Positions 43,375 to 52,751 of a stretch of 64,000 bases of DNA are shown one piece after another. The DNA comes from Rhodospirillaceae bacterium (GTDB lineage: Bacteria > Pseudomonadota > Alphaproteobacteria > MPNO01 > UBA2964): assembly GCA_002720855.1 (NCBI GenBank), contig PBIN01000015.1, positions 186,001-250,000 on the forward strand, written 5' to 3'. Made by a program: the position numbers and the translations under genes. Every line of letters starts with the position of its first letter. Position 1 is the stretch's first letter. The notes below the pieces were generated by a model. It had not been told where the DNA came from, did no database searches, and saw only the letters and a program-made list of their open reading frames with translations.

Positions 43375-45177
43375 TCAATACACGCGTGCCTTTGGTGGCA
43401 CCGCATCAACTGCATCGGTAAGAGTTTCACCGTGAACAGGGCGATAATCAAATCGACTTGTACCATCGTCATTCAGCCAGGCAACAGTGTGTTTCATCCA
43501 ATTTTCATCATCACGGTCGGGGAAATCCTCGCGAGCATGGCCACCGCGACTTTCTTTGCGGTTAATTGCGCCATGAATGCTCACCAGCGCTTGTTGTAAC
43601 AGATTATCAAATTCAAGTGCCTCGACGAGGTCAGAGTTCCAGATCATACCACGATCATTGACCTTTAGATCATCTTTTTGGGCCCAAACCTGCGCCATTT
43701 TCTCAACACCCTCAGCCATTACCTCTTCTGTCCTGAACACTGCGCAATGGGCCTGCATCGTGCGTTGCATTTCAAGACGTAAATCCGCCGTCAGAACCGG
43801 ACCGTCGGCATAACGGCGGGAATCCAGCCAATCAAGGGCTTTATCAGCCGCATCATTGGGCAAAGCCGGATGGGGTGTATCAGGTTTAACGATTTCAGCG
43901 CAGCGATCCGCCGCTGCGCGGCCGAATACTACAAGATCAAGCAACGAATTCGACCCTAGACGATTTGCGCCATGCACGGAAACACAGGCAGCTTCGCCGA
44001 CGGCCATTAGCCCAGGTATAACAACATCAGGGTCATCGCCAACGGGCTGCACAGCTTCGCCGAGATAATTGGTGGGAACACCACCCATGTTGTAATGAAC
44101 AGTTGGCAAGACAGGAATTGGCTCACGGGTGACATCGACATTAGCGAATATTCGCGCCGTCTCAGAAATTCCGGGCAACCGTTCGCTGATTACTTCCGGT
44201 TCCAGATGTTCGATATGCAGATGAATATGGTCTTGTTCGGGACCAACACCCCGTCCTTCATTCATTTCGATTGTCATGGAACGGCTAACGACGTCGCGTG
44301 ACGCAAGGTCCTTGGCGTGCGGCGCATAACGCTCCATAAAGCGCTCTCCTTCCGAATTTGTAAGGTAACCGCCCTCGCCTCGAACGCCCTCAGTGATCAG
44401 TGCGCCCGCACCGTAGATACCTGTTGGGTGGAACTGGATAAATTCCATGTCTTCCAGCGGCAATCCCGCGCGTAGAACCATCGCACTGCCATCGCCAGTT
44501 TGGGTATGAGCGCCAGTGCACGAGAAATAACAACGCCCATAACCACCTGTCGCGATTATCACCATATGAGACTGGAACCGATGGATCGTGCCGTCATCCA
44601 AATTCCACGCCATGACGCCAGCAATCTTGCCGTCCACGTCATGAATCAAATCCAGCGCAAAATATTCAACAAAAAACTCAGCCTGATTACGAAGCGACTG
44701 CTGATAAAGCGTATGGAGAATTGCATGTCCCGTCCGATCCGCCGCCGCACAGGTACGGTGCGCAGGTGGACCCTCTCCATATTCGGTTGTCATCCCGCCG
44801 AAAGGGCGCTGATAAATTTCACCGGATTCGGTACGGGAGAAGGGAACGCCGTAATGTTCGAGTTCTATAACCGAGGGCATCGCCTCACGGCACATATATT
44901 CGATAGCGTCCTGATCGCCCAGCCAATCCGCACCCTTTACCGTGTCGTAAAAATGCCAACGCCAGTCATCTTTACCCATATTACCCAACGCGGCTGATAT
45001 TCCCCCTTGAGCAGCCACCGTGTGGCTGCGTGTTGGAAATACCTTTGTAATACAGGCTGTTTTCAATCCCTTGAGAGCAAGGCCAAAAGTCGCTCTGAGC
45101 CCAGCGCCACCGGCGCCTATCACTACAACGTCGTAGGTATGATCAATAATATCGTAAGACTTGCCGGAATTAGCCAT
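43375..45177 (-). CDS. sdhA: succinate dehydrogenase flavoprotein subunit
   Basis: 600 residues. FAD site [18 protein letters not shown]; covalent-FAD His in [11 protein letters not shown]; substrate region [21 protein letters not shown]; Arg-rich [15 protein letters not shown] near the C-terminus. Normal length. It is 7 nt after sdhD. Confidence 0.99.
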   Translation of the reverse strand: MANSGKSYDIIDHTYDVVVIGAGGAGLRATFGLALKGLKTACITKVFPTRSHTVAAQGGISAALGNMGKDDWRWHFYDTVKGADWLGDQDAIEYMCREAMPSVIELEHYGVPFSRTESGEIYQRPFGGMTTEYGEGPPAHRTCAAADRTGHAILHTLYQQSLRNQAEFFVEYFALDLIHDVDGKIAGVMAWNLDDGTIHRFQSHMVIIATGGYGRCYFSCTGAHTQTGDGSAMVLRAGLPLEDMEFIQFHPTGIYGAGALITEGVRGEGGYLTNSEGERFMERYAPHAKDLASRDVVSRSMTIEMNEGRGVGPEQDHIHLHIEHLEPEVISERLPGISETARIFANVDVTREPIPVLPTVHYNMGGVPTNYLGEAVQPVGDDPDVVIPGLMAVGEAACVSVHGANRLGSNSLLDLVVFGRAAADRCAEIVKPDTPHPALPNDAADKALDWLDSRRYADGPVLTADLRLEMQRTMQAHCAVFRTEEVMAEGVEKMAQVWAQKDDLKVNDRGMIWNSDLVEALEFDNLLQQALVSIHGAINRKESRGGHAREDFPDRDDENWMKHTVAWLNDDGTSRFDYRPVHGETLTDAVDAVPPKARVY

Positions 45178-45184
45178 TCGAGGT

Positions 45185-45565
45185 TCAACCAGACAACGCT
45201 ATTTTAAGGACAGCAATTAAGGATGATAAGCCCAAAATAGTGGCCATAATTTTAACGGCTGTAATAGAAGCGGTCTTTACCCATTCGGTGTGCACATAGT
45301 CCTCGATAACGACCTGCAATCCAAGTTGGGCATGGTGAAAGACCATAACGATCAGCAAGATGAGTAAGACGGTTGTTACCGGATTCGACATCCATTCGCG
45401 AACAAGTTCGATATTGGCACCGGCAAGTTGCGCAATACTCGCAACAAACCACAGCACCATCGGTACCAGGGCCACAGCTGTCAGCCTTTGTACCCACCAA
45501 TGGGCCACGCTGCTCTTGGAGAAAGCCAGGCCAAAAACTCTTCCGATTTCGGCGCGAAAACTCAT
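45185..45565 (-). CDS. sdhD: succinate dehydrogenase membrane anchor SdhD
   Basis: 126 residues from ATG 45565, which overlaps the sdhC stop as TGATG; a longer frame to 45643 runs inside sdhC. Three membrane helices; [16 protein letters not shown] carries the family's Arg, and [15 protein letters not shown] the haem-ligand His and the conserved ED(Y)VH. Confidence 0.93.
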   Translation of the reverse strand: MSFRAEIGRVFGLAFSKSSVAHWWVQRLTAVALVPMVLWFVASIAQLAGANIELVREWMSNPVTTVLLILLIVMVFHHAQLGLQVVIEDYVHTEWVKTASITAVKIMATILGLSSLIAVLKIALSG

Positions 45566-45960
45566 CACAAAACTCCCATGGACGAATAACCCCATGCCCA
45601 AGAGCACAAGGTTAGAACAATGGAAGACGATATGACGATCCACCCTGAGCGGTACGCCGCCGGAAGATCCAGGCCTTTACCAATATCCCAAAATAGATGA
45701 CGAATGCCGTTACAAAGATGATAAAATAAAGCAAAGGACCAGCCGAATAACATTAGCTGGCCTATCCAGGAACCAACCACCATTTGCACCGTCGTATAGG
45801 CACCTCCTCCCATGGCGGCGGCAATTAACCACCATACCAACAGCAACGTACCTGCCGAAAGTGCAACGCCGGTAATGCGATGCAAAATTGATAGAGTGGA
45901 CGTAAGCTGCGGCTTGTATACTTGTAGGTGCGGAGAAAGCGGACGCTCTCTGGTGTCCAT
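45565..45960 (-). CDS. sdhC: succinate dehydrogenase cytochrome b556 subunit SdhC
   Basis: 131 residues, three helices. RPLSPHLQVYKPQLTSTLSILHRITGVAL is diagnostic, shown by its family block, and the haem His lies in FYHLCNGIRHLFWD. AGGAAG ribosome site before the ATG. First gene of the operon. Confidence 0.96.
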   Translation of the reverse strand: MDTRERPLSPHLQVYKPQLTSTLSILHRITGVALSAGTLLLVWWLIAAAMGGGAYTTVQMVVGSWIGQLMLFGWSFALFYHLCNGIRHLFWDIGKGLDLPAAYRSGWIVISSSIVLTLCSWAWGYSSMGVL

Positions 45961-46299
45961 TTCATTCTTCCTGTTAAGTCAATCGATGCGCTACTGGGAT
46001 CATACCCGCGCTTCTTGAATTTGTTTAGACCTTCGCCCACGGCTAGTCAATTCTGTCAGCCCCATTTCACGCTCAAAATTCGTTCTGAACATCATTTTTT
46101 TAACCTTCGCAAAGAGTTGCTCCACTTATCGTCAAAAACGGTTGAACCATACTGCGAGGTATTGTGTGTAAAATTGTGGACGAAATGTTTAGGAGTTGGG
46201 GAAAGACGGGATGTTTATACACAAGAAATTTGATGATTAGGTTAAAAAACCGTTGCCCAAAATCGAAATCCTTAAGAACATTTCCATACGTGAGAGCGT

Positions 46300-46988
46300 A
46301 CGAATCAGGATGCGCAGCGTAGGCGACAGGGGGGCGATCGCAAGGTCGATTTCCTAGTTTACGACGCAGTGGTTGAATGGTTCACCGGCCGAATGGTCAC
46401 CTGAGCCGGATAAGCCTTAGGGCGGACTTCGACGAGGGACTTGGCTGGAACGCAGACCGCCAAGATGGGCTGGGAACGCGTGGGATGGTCTTTTGATCAA
46501 ACGATGCGCCGCCTGTCACTGGAGGACAGTCTGTGACGCTATTAATCGACAGCCGTCTTCGGACGGTCAAAGGCTAGTAGCGATATAGATTGTTTAGCGC
46601 GGCTGTAGACCATCCAGGGGGCTTTGCCTGCTATTTGGTTGTTGTGACAGGTTATTGTCCTGGGCCTCCCTATTGGGCATTGCCTGTCGCCGAAGGGTTT
46701 TGTCTCGCCGCTTAGGGACGCTGCCCGCAGGTAGCCGGAATTCCGGTATGGCTGTCTCGCCACAGCCATGTGCCCGGAGCCGGTAACTAGCGGGATACGT
46801 CACGGACCTTTCGTATCGAGGGCGGTAACGTAGTCACAGTCCGCTGTGACCGATGCCACCGCCGGTCAGGGCCAGGCGTCTTTGCCGAGGCCGCCGCCTG
46901 ATCCGGAAACTCGGACGCTCTTACGACCAGAAGTCCTTTGAGGCTTCAGAGACGCCGGACCTTCGATGGTCCGGCGTCTCGCCGTTTT
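46300..46988 (+). ncRNA. candidate structured non-coding RNA
   Basis: Several perfect hairpins crowd this stretch: CCGTC-TTCG-GACGG (46553-46566), ATGGCTGT/ACAGCCAT with a 6-nt loop (46748-46769), GTCACAG/CTGTGAC with loop TCCG (46833-46850), the palindrome CCGGAATTCCGG (about 46735-46746), and a final 13-bp stem GAGACGCCGGACC/GGTCCGGCGTCTC (46949-46980) followed by GCCGTTTT. The T run lies on the plus-strand side, so plus is preferred. I checked by eye for RNase P, tmRNA and 4.5S consensus blocks and saw none. The 5' limit is unknown and no promoter was fixed. A decayed gene or mobile element is the alternative. Confidence 0.35.
46949..46988 (+). terminator. strong hairpin, plus-strand terminator candidate
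   Basis: A perfect 13-bp stem with a 6-nt loop (TTCGAT), then GCCGTTTT. On the minus strand it lies 18 nt after the stop of the CitE-like gene, but no T run follows on that side. Confidence 0.55.
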
Positions 46989-46997
46989 AGATAAATG

Positions 46998-47894
46998 TTA
47001 TTCGGCGTTATTCTCCATCTCTTCAATGGTTTCGGCCAACCGTACCAATCGCTGAGCCTCCTCAACGTGCAAGCCTTCCACCAGCTGGCCGTCAACCAGC
47101 GTAACGCCTTTTCCTTCTGCGAGCGCCGCTTCGTGCGCCGCCGTTATCTTGTGCGCCCAATCAATTTCCTCGGTTGACGGCCCATAAACAGAATTAGCGC
47201 CCGCCACGGTTTTGGGATGCAGCAATGTCTTCCCGTCAAAGCCCATTGCTCTACCTTGTCGGCAAGATTCGAGAAATCCCTCATCATCCGAAAGGTCGAA
47301 AAATGGACTATCCAAAATTGTCAAATTGTTTGCCCGGGCCGCGAGAATGCAGAGTTGGATGCTCGTCTGTAATGGTTGACGATCAGATGTGTGCTGCGCA
47401 CGAAGGTCTTTGGTAAGATCCGCCGAGCCAATTAAAAGTGCGCCAACGCGCGAATGCGCTGCCGCTATTTCGTTCGCGTTAAGAACACCCTGTGCTGTTT
47501 CGACCATGCACCAGATCTGCATATCCTCTGGAGCGCCCGCTGACGCCATGAGCTCGGCTACTCCGGCAACAGTCTTTGGCGAGTCAACTTTGGGTACAAC
47601 GATCATATCGGCGCCAGATGTTGCGATCGCCTTTATATCCTGTTCATGCTCTTCAGTACCTACGCCGTTAATCCTGACACCAACTTCACGGAGCCCATAG
47701 CCTCCCGCCTCCAAGGCCTGAAGGATGTTCGACCTGGCCCTGTCCTTGGCGTCGGGTGCCACACCGTCTTCAAGATCCAATATAAGAATATCAGCGGGCA
47801 CCTCCTTACCCTTCTCAAGCGCACGCACATTGGCACCAGGCGTATACATCGCGCTTCTTCGCGGACGGTCAGCTTTCATATTATCAGCAGTCAT
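46998..47894 (-). CDS. HpcH/HpaI aldolase/CitE family protein, malyl-CoA lyase-like
   Basis: 298 residues. The CitE barrel is clear: RRSAMYTPGANVRALEK, DILILDLEDGVAPDAK, VRINGVGTEE, MVVPKVDSP-type strand (MIVVPKVDS), MVETAQGVLNA with the metal Glu, and GFDGKTLLHPKTVAGAN. These enzymes cleave or hydrolyse malyl-CoA, methylmalyl-CoA or citramalyl-CoA; which one cannot be told. ATG 47894 is preferred because AAAGGA lies 6-7 bases upstream; frames open to 47921. Confidence 0.9.
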   Translation of the reverse strand: MTADNMKADRPRRSAMYTPGANVRALEKGKEVPADILILDLEDGVAPDAKDRARSNILQALEAGGYGLREVGVRINGVGTEEHEQDIKAIATSGADMIVVPKVDSPKTVAGVAELMASAGAPEDMQIWCMVETAQGVLNANEIAAAHSRVGALLIGSADLTKDLRAQHTSDRQPLQTSIQLCILAARANNLTILDSPFFDLSDDEGFLESCRQGRAMGFDGKTLLHPKTVAGANSVYGPSTEEIDWAHKITAAHEAALAEGKGVTLVDGQLVEGLHVEEAQRLVRLAETIEEMENNAE

Positions 47895-47975
47895 CTGCAT
47901 TCCTTTCACATTTGCCTGCATTATAGGGCTGCTTGGAAAGGCAACAAGCGAGCGATGGTGGTTCTTTCACGTCAT

Positions 47976-48012
47976 AAAAAAACGGCGACCCCCAGTACAC
48001 TGGGGCCGCCGT
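47976..48012 (-). terminator. rho-independent terminator after the PEP-CTERM gene
   Basis: Read on the minus strand, a GC-rich stem (CGGCGGCCCCAG with CTGGGGGTCGCCG, one small mismatch) is followed by a run of seven T (47976-47982), 28 nt after the stop at 48040. Confidence 0.85.
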
Positions 48013-48039
48013 CTTTAGACAGACAATCCGGGGTTGGCG

Positions 48040-48819
48040 TCAGATCGCCCGCCTGCGTCTCCTCATATATCCAAGCGCGAACAGGCCGGCACACATTACA
48101 GCAAGGCTGCCTGGCTCTGGAACGTCAGCGCTTGTCTGCGCCAAGTTCGCGTTGATATCGCCATATCCATCGGACAATGTCGGGCCGGTATAACCTGCCG
48201 TCGTTGTCACATTCCATCCGAGCCAACCTGAGAAACCAAGATTGATATTCTTGCCGTTGGCGCCAATTCCCAGCTGATAAGGAAGGCTAAGGTCGGTCGG
48301 GCGCTGATATAGATCAAGCGTCGCCCCGGCCAAAGCGCCGGTACCGATGAGCTTGCTCTGTCCTTCGACCATATCGAAATAGGTCCAGGTATCGGTATCC
48401 ACAGGCCCGCCGCTTTCGGAATAAGCAGCAGAAATCAATTCGCGCTTTCCGTTAAAGCTCGCGGGCATCGTCCGGAGATTAAAATCAATCTCTACGTCGA
48501 AAGTCAGGGTGGGATCGGCCACGGCGTAAATTGATCCTCTCAAAGTCGCCGTTCCTGCCGTTGTGTTGTACTCCAATGTTCCGAGGCCACCTGAAGCGGG
48601 CGTGAACCGGAAATCGGTGTCCGCATTACCCGAAACCAGAGAAGGGAGCCAAAACGCATGGCCGCCACCGCCGCCGTACCACGCTGGATCAACTGGGGTT
48701 TCTGACACACCATACGTCACGATGCTGCTGTTTGCAGCGGCTGGCAGCAGACACAAGCCTACCAGGACCGCAGCAATCCAACGGCTGATATTCTGTACGA
48801 TGTACCCAAAATTATGCAT
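48040..48819 (-). CDS. PEP-CTERM sorting domain protein
   Basis: 259 residues: signal peptide (WIAAVLVGLCLLPAAANS), a beta-rich, Gly-rich secreted domain with no catalytic motif, and a typical PEP-CTERM tail: VPEPGSLAVMCAGLFAL followed by GYMRRRRRAI. Such proteins are cut by an exosortase and exported, often with exopolysaccharide. Single-gene transcript with its own terminator, beside a GT41 glycosyltransferase gene. No Cys cluster or enzyme signature is seen. Confidence 0.92.
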   Translation of the reverse strand: MHNFGYIVQNISRWIAAVLVGLCLLPAAANSSIVTYGVSETPVDPAWYGGGGGHAFWLPSLVSGNADTDFRFTPASGGLGTLEYNTTAGTATLRGSIYAVADPTLTFDVEIDFNLRTMPASFNGKRELISAAYSESGGPVDTDTWTYFDMVEGQSKLIGTGALAGATLDLYQRPTDLSLPYQLGIGANGKNINLGFSGWLGWNVTTTAGYTGPTLSDGYGDINANLAQTSADVPEPGSLAVMCAGLFALGYMRRRRRAI

Positions 48820-48958
48820 AACACCTTAAGTTATGCAATTTTTGTGCCGTTTAACGATACGTATGGTGTTTCAATAACTTAGAACATTTTTAGGCAGAGG
48901 AACTACAGGAACTGTAAAGAATACCGACAGTAATCCGGAAATCACGCAAAACTCACAT

Positions 48959-51031
48959 TTATGAGGAGTTTTCGTTCGTCCTCGACCACATTTCCCGATA
49001 GGCGACTTCAAGAGCTTTCGCGAGCCCCTCTGAATCGCACAATGATGAACCTTTTAATCTATCTCTCATTTCAGACCGGTAACTGCTCAATCTGTCGATA
49101 TCCCCAACCAACGACGTCGCAATTCCCAGAAATGACTCTGTGCTATTGGCAACAAATTCGCTATAGCCAGCGGCGTGCAGTTGACCTGCTGCCTGACGGC
49201 TCAATGTCCTATCACCAGCAAGTGTAATCACCGGGACGCCCATCCATAGGGCTTCCATTGTCGTCATTGTTCCAGAATATGGGTAAGTATCCAGCGCGAT
49301 ATCGACCCGGTTATAGGTTTCCAAAACAGAGTGAAAATCCGCACTTCCTTCCAGCGTGACGCGTTCGGGTTCTATTCCTGCTTCTGAAAATCGTTTTTTG
49401 AAACTCGCCCGAACTTCAGAATCCTCGTAGCCCTGGTATCGCAATATCAGTCGTGAGCCATCGACCGACTTCAACAAATCGGCCCAAACGCTGAGGCAAA
49501 AATCAGTGATTTTCCCGGGGTTTCCAAAACATCCGAAGGTGATCGCACCCGAAGTTGCCGCGGGTAACGGACCTACCGTCGGCGCATCGGCTGGTGGATC
49601 GAAACACGTCAGGCTACGATCAAGTCTAAATACGCTTTCCGAGAAATGTTCCTCAAATTCCGCTGGGGTGTGAACGTCGTCACCAATGTAATAGTCGATC
49701 GCGTCCAATCCTGTAGTCGACAAATATCCCATCCAGCTCGCCTGAACCGGTGCCGGTTTTCGGGCGAACACTGCGAGCCGATTGCCCGCGCTATGACCTG
49801 AGAGATCGACTAATATATCAATCCCATCTTCGGCAATGAGCGACGCGACGGCTTCATCCATCATATTATTTATGGGCCGCCAGCGATCGCAGGCGGATTG
49901 TATTTTACCCGTCAACGCGTCTGTCTTGGTGGCTCCGGAGTAACAAAAAATCTCAACGGAATTTGAGTCATGTGCGGCGATAACAGGATGAGCAATTTTG
50001 CCAACGGGGTGATTTCTGAAATCCGCGGATACATATCCAATTTTAAGCCGTTTATCCGAACCGGACGTAATGGCGGCCCTCGGGGTGATCGGTTCTAGTT
50101 TAGCGGCATGGTTATCTTGCCAAGCCCTATGTTCCGCCAACAAAGTTTGGCCGGTTTGATCCTCACTGCCCAACAAACAGAACAAAAGATTTGAGTGATA
50201 TCGCCGATTTGACGGGCTGAGAGCTACTGCTGTCCGATATGACGCAATTGCGTCAGTTGGGCGCCCCATCATGCGCTGAGTTCGCGCCAATCCGGCGTGG
50301 GCTGCCGCGTCTTCAGGCCATTTGACCGTCGCCTTCGAATATACTTCTGCCGCCAGATCCAGGCGCTTTGCTTCCTGATATGAGAACGCCAAATTACGGG
50401 CGGCGTCAGCATAATTGGGACCAACCTCTACCGCGGCTTGAAATGCTTTTATCGCATCATCGCGGCGGCGAAGCGCAAGGTAAGCTGATCCCAAAGCATT
50501 TTGTGCTTCAGGTGATCCAGGTGCCAATGTCGTGGCTTTTTGAGCCGCCGCCAGAGCTGTATCGGGATTATCTGCGCTGAGGAGTGCAACTGCATAGTTT
50601 GTCTGCAACTCGGCATCATCTGGCCGCAAGGTAACGGCGCGTTCGGCGATTCCGATCGCATCGTCAAATCGACCGAGATCACGATGGGCCGCTGCCAAAT
50701 TATTGAGAACGTCTACACTTTCGGGATCGAGTTCCATTGCACGTTCAAGAACGCCTAACGCGTCTTCCGCACGTTCTGAAACCAGCCATACAGCGCCGAG
50801 ATTTCCCAAATATTTGACATTGTCCGGTTCAGCGGCAACAGCGCGCTCGAAACAAGTGGCGGCCTCGGAAAGGTTTTCCATTTGAAACGCGAGAAGTCCG
50901 GTAAGGTGGTTCGCCTCCGCGCTACCTGGCTCCTGGTTAAGAGCCTGCCGGTAACTTTGGTCTGCTTCCTGTAACCTGCCGGCTTTGTGATGCGCCAGAC
51001 CCACATCGAGAAGATCGCTAATATCAGACAT
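48959..51031 (-). CDS. TPR protein with GT41 (SPINDLY/O-GlcNAc transferase-like) domain
   Basis: 690 residues. Residues about 5-320 are tetratricopeptide repeats (for example ADQSYRQALNQEPGSAEAN, NNLAAAHRDLGRFDDAI). From about 345 the glycosyltransferase 41 fold appears: KIGYVSADFRNHPVGK, DILVDLSGHSAGNRL, APVQASWMGYLSTTGLDAIDY, ITFGCFGNPGKI, DIALDTYPYSGTMTTMEALWMGVPVITLAG. Eukaryotic OGT transfers GlcNAc to Ser/Thr; bacterial substrates are mostly unknown. The adjacent PEP-CTERM gene encourages the idea of a surface-protein target, but that is inference. Confidence 0.93.
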   Translation of the reverse strand: MSDISDLLDVGLAHHKAGRLQEADQSYRQALNQEPGSAEANHLTGLLAFQMENLSEAATCFERAVAAEPDNVKYLGNLGAVWLVSERAEDALGVLERAMELDPESVDVLNNLAAAHRDLGRFDDAIGIAERAVTLRPDDAELQTNYAVALLSADNPDTALAAAQKATTLAPGSPEAQNALGSAYLALRRRDDAIKAFQAAVEVGPNYADAARNLAFSYQEAKRLDLAAEVYSKATVKWPEDAAAHAGLARTQRMMGRPTDAIASYRTAVALSPSNRRYHSNLLFCLLGSEDQTGQTLLAEHRAWQDNHAAKLEPITPRAAITSGSDKRLKIGYVSADFRNHPVGKIAHPVIAAHDSNSVEIFCYSGATKTDALTGKIQSACDRWRPINNMMDEAVASLIAEDGIDILVDLSGHSAGNRLAVFARKPAPVQASWMGYLSTTGLDAIDYYIGDDVHTPAEFEEHFSESVFRLDRSLTCFDPPADAPTVGPLPAATSGAITFGCFGNPGKITDFCLSVWADLLKSVDGSRLILRYQGYEDSEVRASFKKRFSEAGIEPERVTLEGSADFHSVLETYNRVDIALDTYPYSGTMTTMEALWMGVPVITLAGDRTLSRQAAGQLHAAGYSEFVANSTESFLGIATSLVGDIDRLSSYRSEMRDRLKGSSLCDSEGLAKALEVAYREMWSRTNENSS

Positions 51032-51200
51032 TTGATGGTTATATGAATCCCTGTGAATCGGTGCAACAAATCGATCACTTTTTAAACTAAGTGATTACGC
51101 GTTAATCGCCATCCCGAGAACGCGATTTTTCATATCACTGGAGAAATTTTTGAATATAGTAATAGCGAATTAGGGTTCGATTTTTGATTTTCTAATAGGC

Positions 51201-52025
51201 GTGGCGGGCGTGACTCTTAGAGTTGGTGCAAGGTGGGATGACCCCGTTCAGGACGACCGGATTAAGGCTGCCTACCGGCGCGGCCTGATCGATTATATCG
51301 AGGTTAATTATCCCATCCCGTTCGGCTCTCAGCCGCATGCGCTCGATATTCCGGTTCTCGCCCATACAAGCAGCAACCCAACCTGCAGTGCTGAAGGCAT
51401 AAACCTCAATATCGCCCGGCGCATTAAGGAGGCTGCGGATGAGACGGATTCTCCCTGGATTGGCGAACACCTTTCATGGCTTGGTACGGCACCCACGGGG
51501 TCCCTTGGCTACCAGATTAACCCGTTATTCACTGAAGAGTTTGCCGCCGTGACAGCGATGAATATTCGGCGTTTGAGAGACTATTATGCGCGCCCCGTAG
51601 CCCTCGAGCTGGGCCCGATTTATATTCATTCGACAGAATATGAGAGTGAGATGCATTTTCTCGCGGCGATCGCCAACGACGTTGACGCCAAGGTTATCCT
51701 TGATGTCACGCATTGGCAGATTGGAAATCGTAATCTTGAGCGACCGACCGATTATGGCTTAAGCGCCATTGATCCAGAGAGAATCGTTGAGCTGCATATC
51801 GCTGGCATGCGCTTGGGTTCAGACAAGCGATTTTGGCACGACGCACACGACTTGCTTCCGAATGAAGAAGTCGTTTCCATGGTGGTCAAGCTAGTGGAAG
51901 AACTCCCTGCACTTGAGGCGCTAACGTTCGAGCACAATCCGACGGCCCCCGAAGACGACTTTTTTAAATTTCTGGAGGAAATGGATAAACATGTAGGGAG
52001 CTATCGGGCTCCCGTTGCCGCATAG
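51201..52025 (+). CDS. DUF692 (MNIO-like) family protein, divergent
   Basis: 274 residues with a TIM-barrel DUF692 pattern. DUF692 enzymes are multinuclear non-haem iron oxidases that modify Cys-containing peptides. Candidate metal positions: LAHTSSN, GEHLSWLG, LELGPIYIHS, ILDVTHWQIGNRN, ELHIAGM, WHDAHDL and TFEHNPTAPEDD. Several differ from common members (DVNN, HIAGH and ENV blocks are changed), so this is a divergent branch. The start is GTG 51201; GTG 51210 is also possible, and neither has a clear ribosome site. It leads a three-gene unit. Confidence 0.8.
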   Translation: MAGVTLRVGARWDDPVQDDRIKAAYRRGLIDYIEVNYPIPFGSQPHALDIPVLAHTSSNPTCSAEGINLNIARRIKEAADETDSPWIGEHLSWLGTAPTGSLGYQINPLFTEEFAAVTAMNIRRLRDYYARPVALELGPIYIHSTEYESEMHFLAAIANDVDAKVILDVTHWQIGNRNLERPTDYGLSAIDPERIVELHIAGMRLGSDKRFWHDAHDLLPNEEVVSMVVKLVEELPALEALTFEHNPTAPEDDFFKFLEEMDKHVGSYRAPVAA

Positions 52026-52029
52026 AAAT

Positions 52030-52740
52030 ATGCCTGATCAGGCCACGGAAAATGAGATTCGGGAAAGGGCCCGTAAACTTCAGGCACTCCATGTAAAATT
52101 GTTATTCTGCCGCGCGACGCAGGAAAACTGGTTACAAAACCCCAATACCATTTTAGCCGAATTTAATTTACCGGCATCCGCCCGCGATAAAATTGCTGAC
52201 ATCACCACCGATCAATTTCGCGCCGAATCACACGGGCGGCGGGGACTCGTTGAGAGAAGTCTTGCCAAGACCTTTCCGGAAACACAAAAACATCTCGAAA
52301 TATCCTCCGCGCAAGCCTCCTTCGAAGCGTTTCTGTGCTCAGAAGACTTTCTAAATCCCAAAACGGGATTGCCGCATATTTCCGGTGTCGGTCAAGGCTA
52401 TGAAAACAACAGCAAGTATTTTTTCTGGTTAAAACGAACGATGCGGCTCGCTTCCGCCGATTGCGATGTAGAACTCCGAAACAAGGCACACACTGAATTC
52501 GCCACCTGGCTTATCAACGAATATAAGCGCCCTCATGACCCTTACTTTGATCAATTCGAAGGCGGGCTTTACTGGATGCAGACTCCGGGAGCGGCAAAGC
52601 CGGTTATTTTGTTGAGCGACCAATTCGTCGTCTACACGCTCAACGACCCCAATACGATCTCACAGTTGCCGAAGATCGGTCTGACAGATCTGGATGATGT
52701 ATCGCCGCCTGACTGGCCAGAAGAGGAAACCCTCCTTTAA
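52030..52740 (+). CDS. hypothetical protein, putative partner of the DUF692 enzyme
   Basis: 236 residues, not a family I can name. ATG 52030 lies 4 nt after the DUF692 stop. The central part (RGLVERSLAKTFPETQKHLE) resembles in style the helical N-terminal region of MNIO partner proteins, and the rest has mixed helices with an aromatic segment (DPYFDQFEGGLYWMQTPG). MNIO enzymes normally work with a partner that binds the substrate leader, so position suggests that role; no residue proves it. Confidence 0.6.
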   Translation: MPDQATENEIRERARKLQALHVKLLFCRATQENWLQNPNTILAEFNLPASARDKIADITTDQFRAESHGRRGLVERSLAKTFPETQKHLEISSAQASFEAFLCSEDFLNPKTGLPHISGVGQGYENNSKYFFWLKRTMRLASADCDVELRNKAHTEFATWLINEYKRPHDPYFDQFEGGLYWMQTPGAAKPVILLSDQFVVYTLNDPNTISQLPKIGLTDLDDVSPPDWPEEETLL

Positions 52741-52751
52741 GATCAGCGCTC

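Larger units (their letters stand above)
45961..46997. other. gene-free interval of about 1 kb between sdhC and the CitE-like gene
   Basis: The first 300 bases are A+T-rich and presumably hold the sdhC promoter on the minus strand. From about 46300 the base composition turns G+C-rich and many inverted repeats appear. Only short frames exist, none over 75 codons and none with a known domain or a good ribosome site. See the ncRNA entry. Confidence 0.7.

Noticed and set aside
46542-46803. Two overlapping minus-strand frames of 75 and 69 codons
   Set aside because: They overlap one another in different frames, lie across hairpins, and show no family features.
46300-46988. RNase P RNA, tmRNA or 4.5S RNA
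   Set aside because: Searched by eye for GAGGAAAGTCCGGGC, a tag-coding segment and the GGTCAGGTCCGGAAGG block on both strands; none seen. A covariance search would be decisive.
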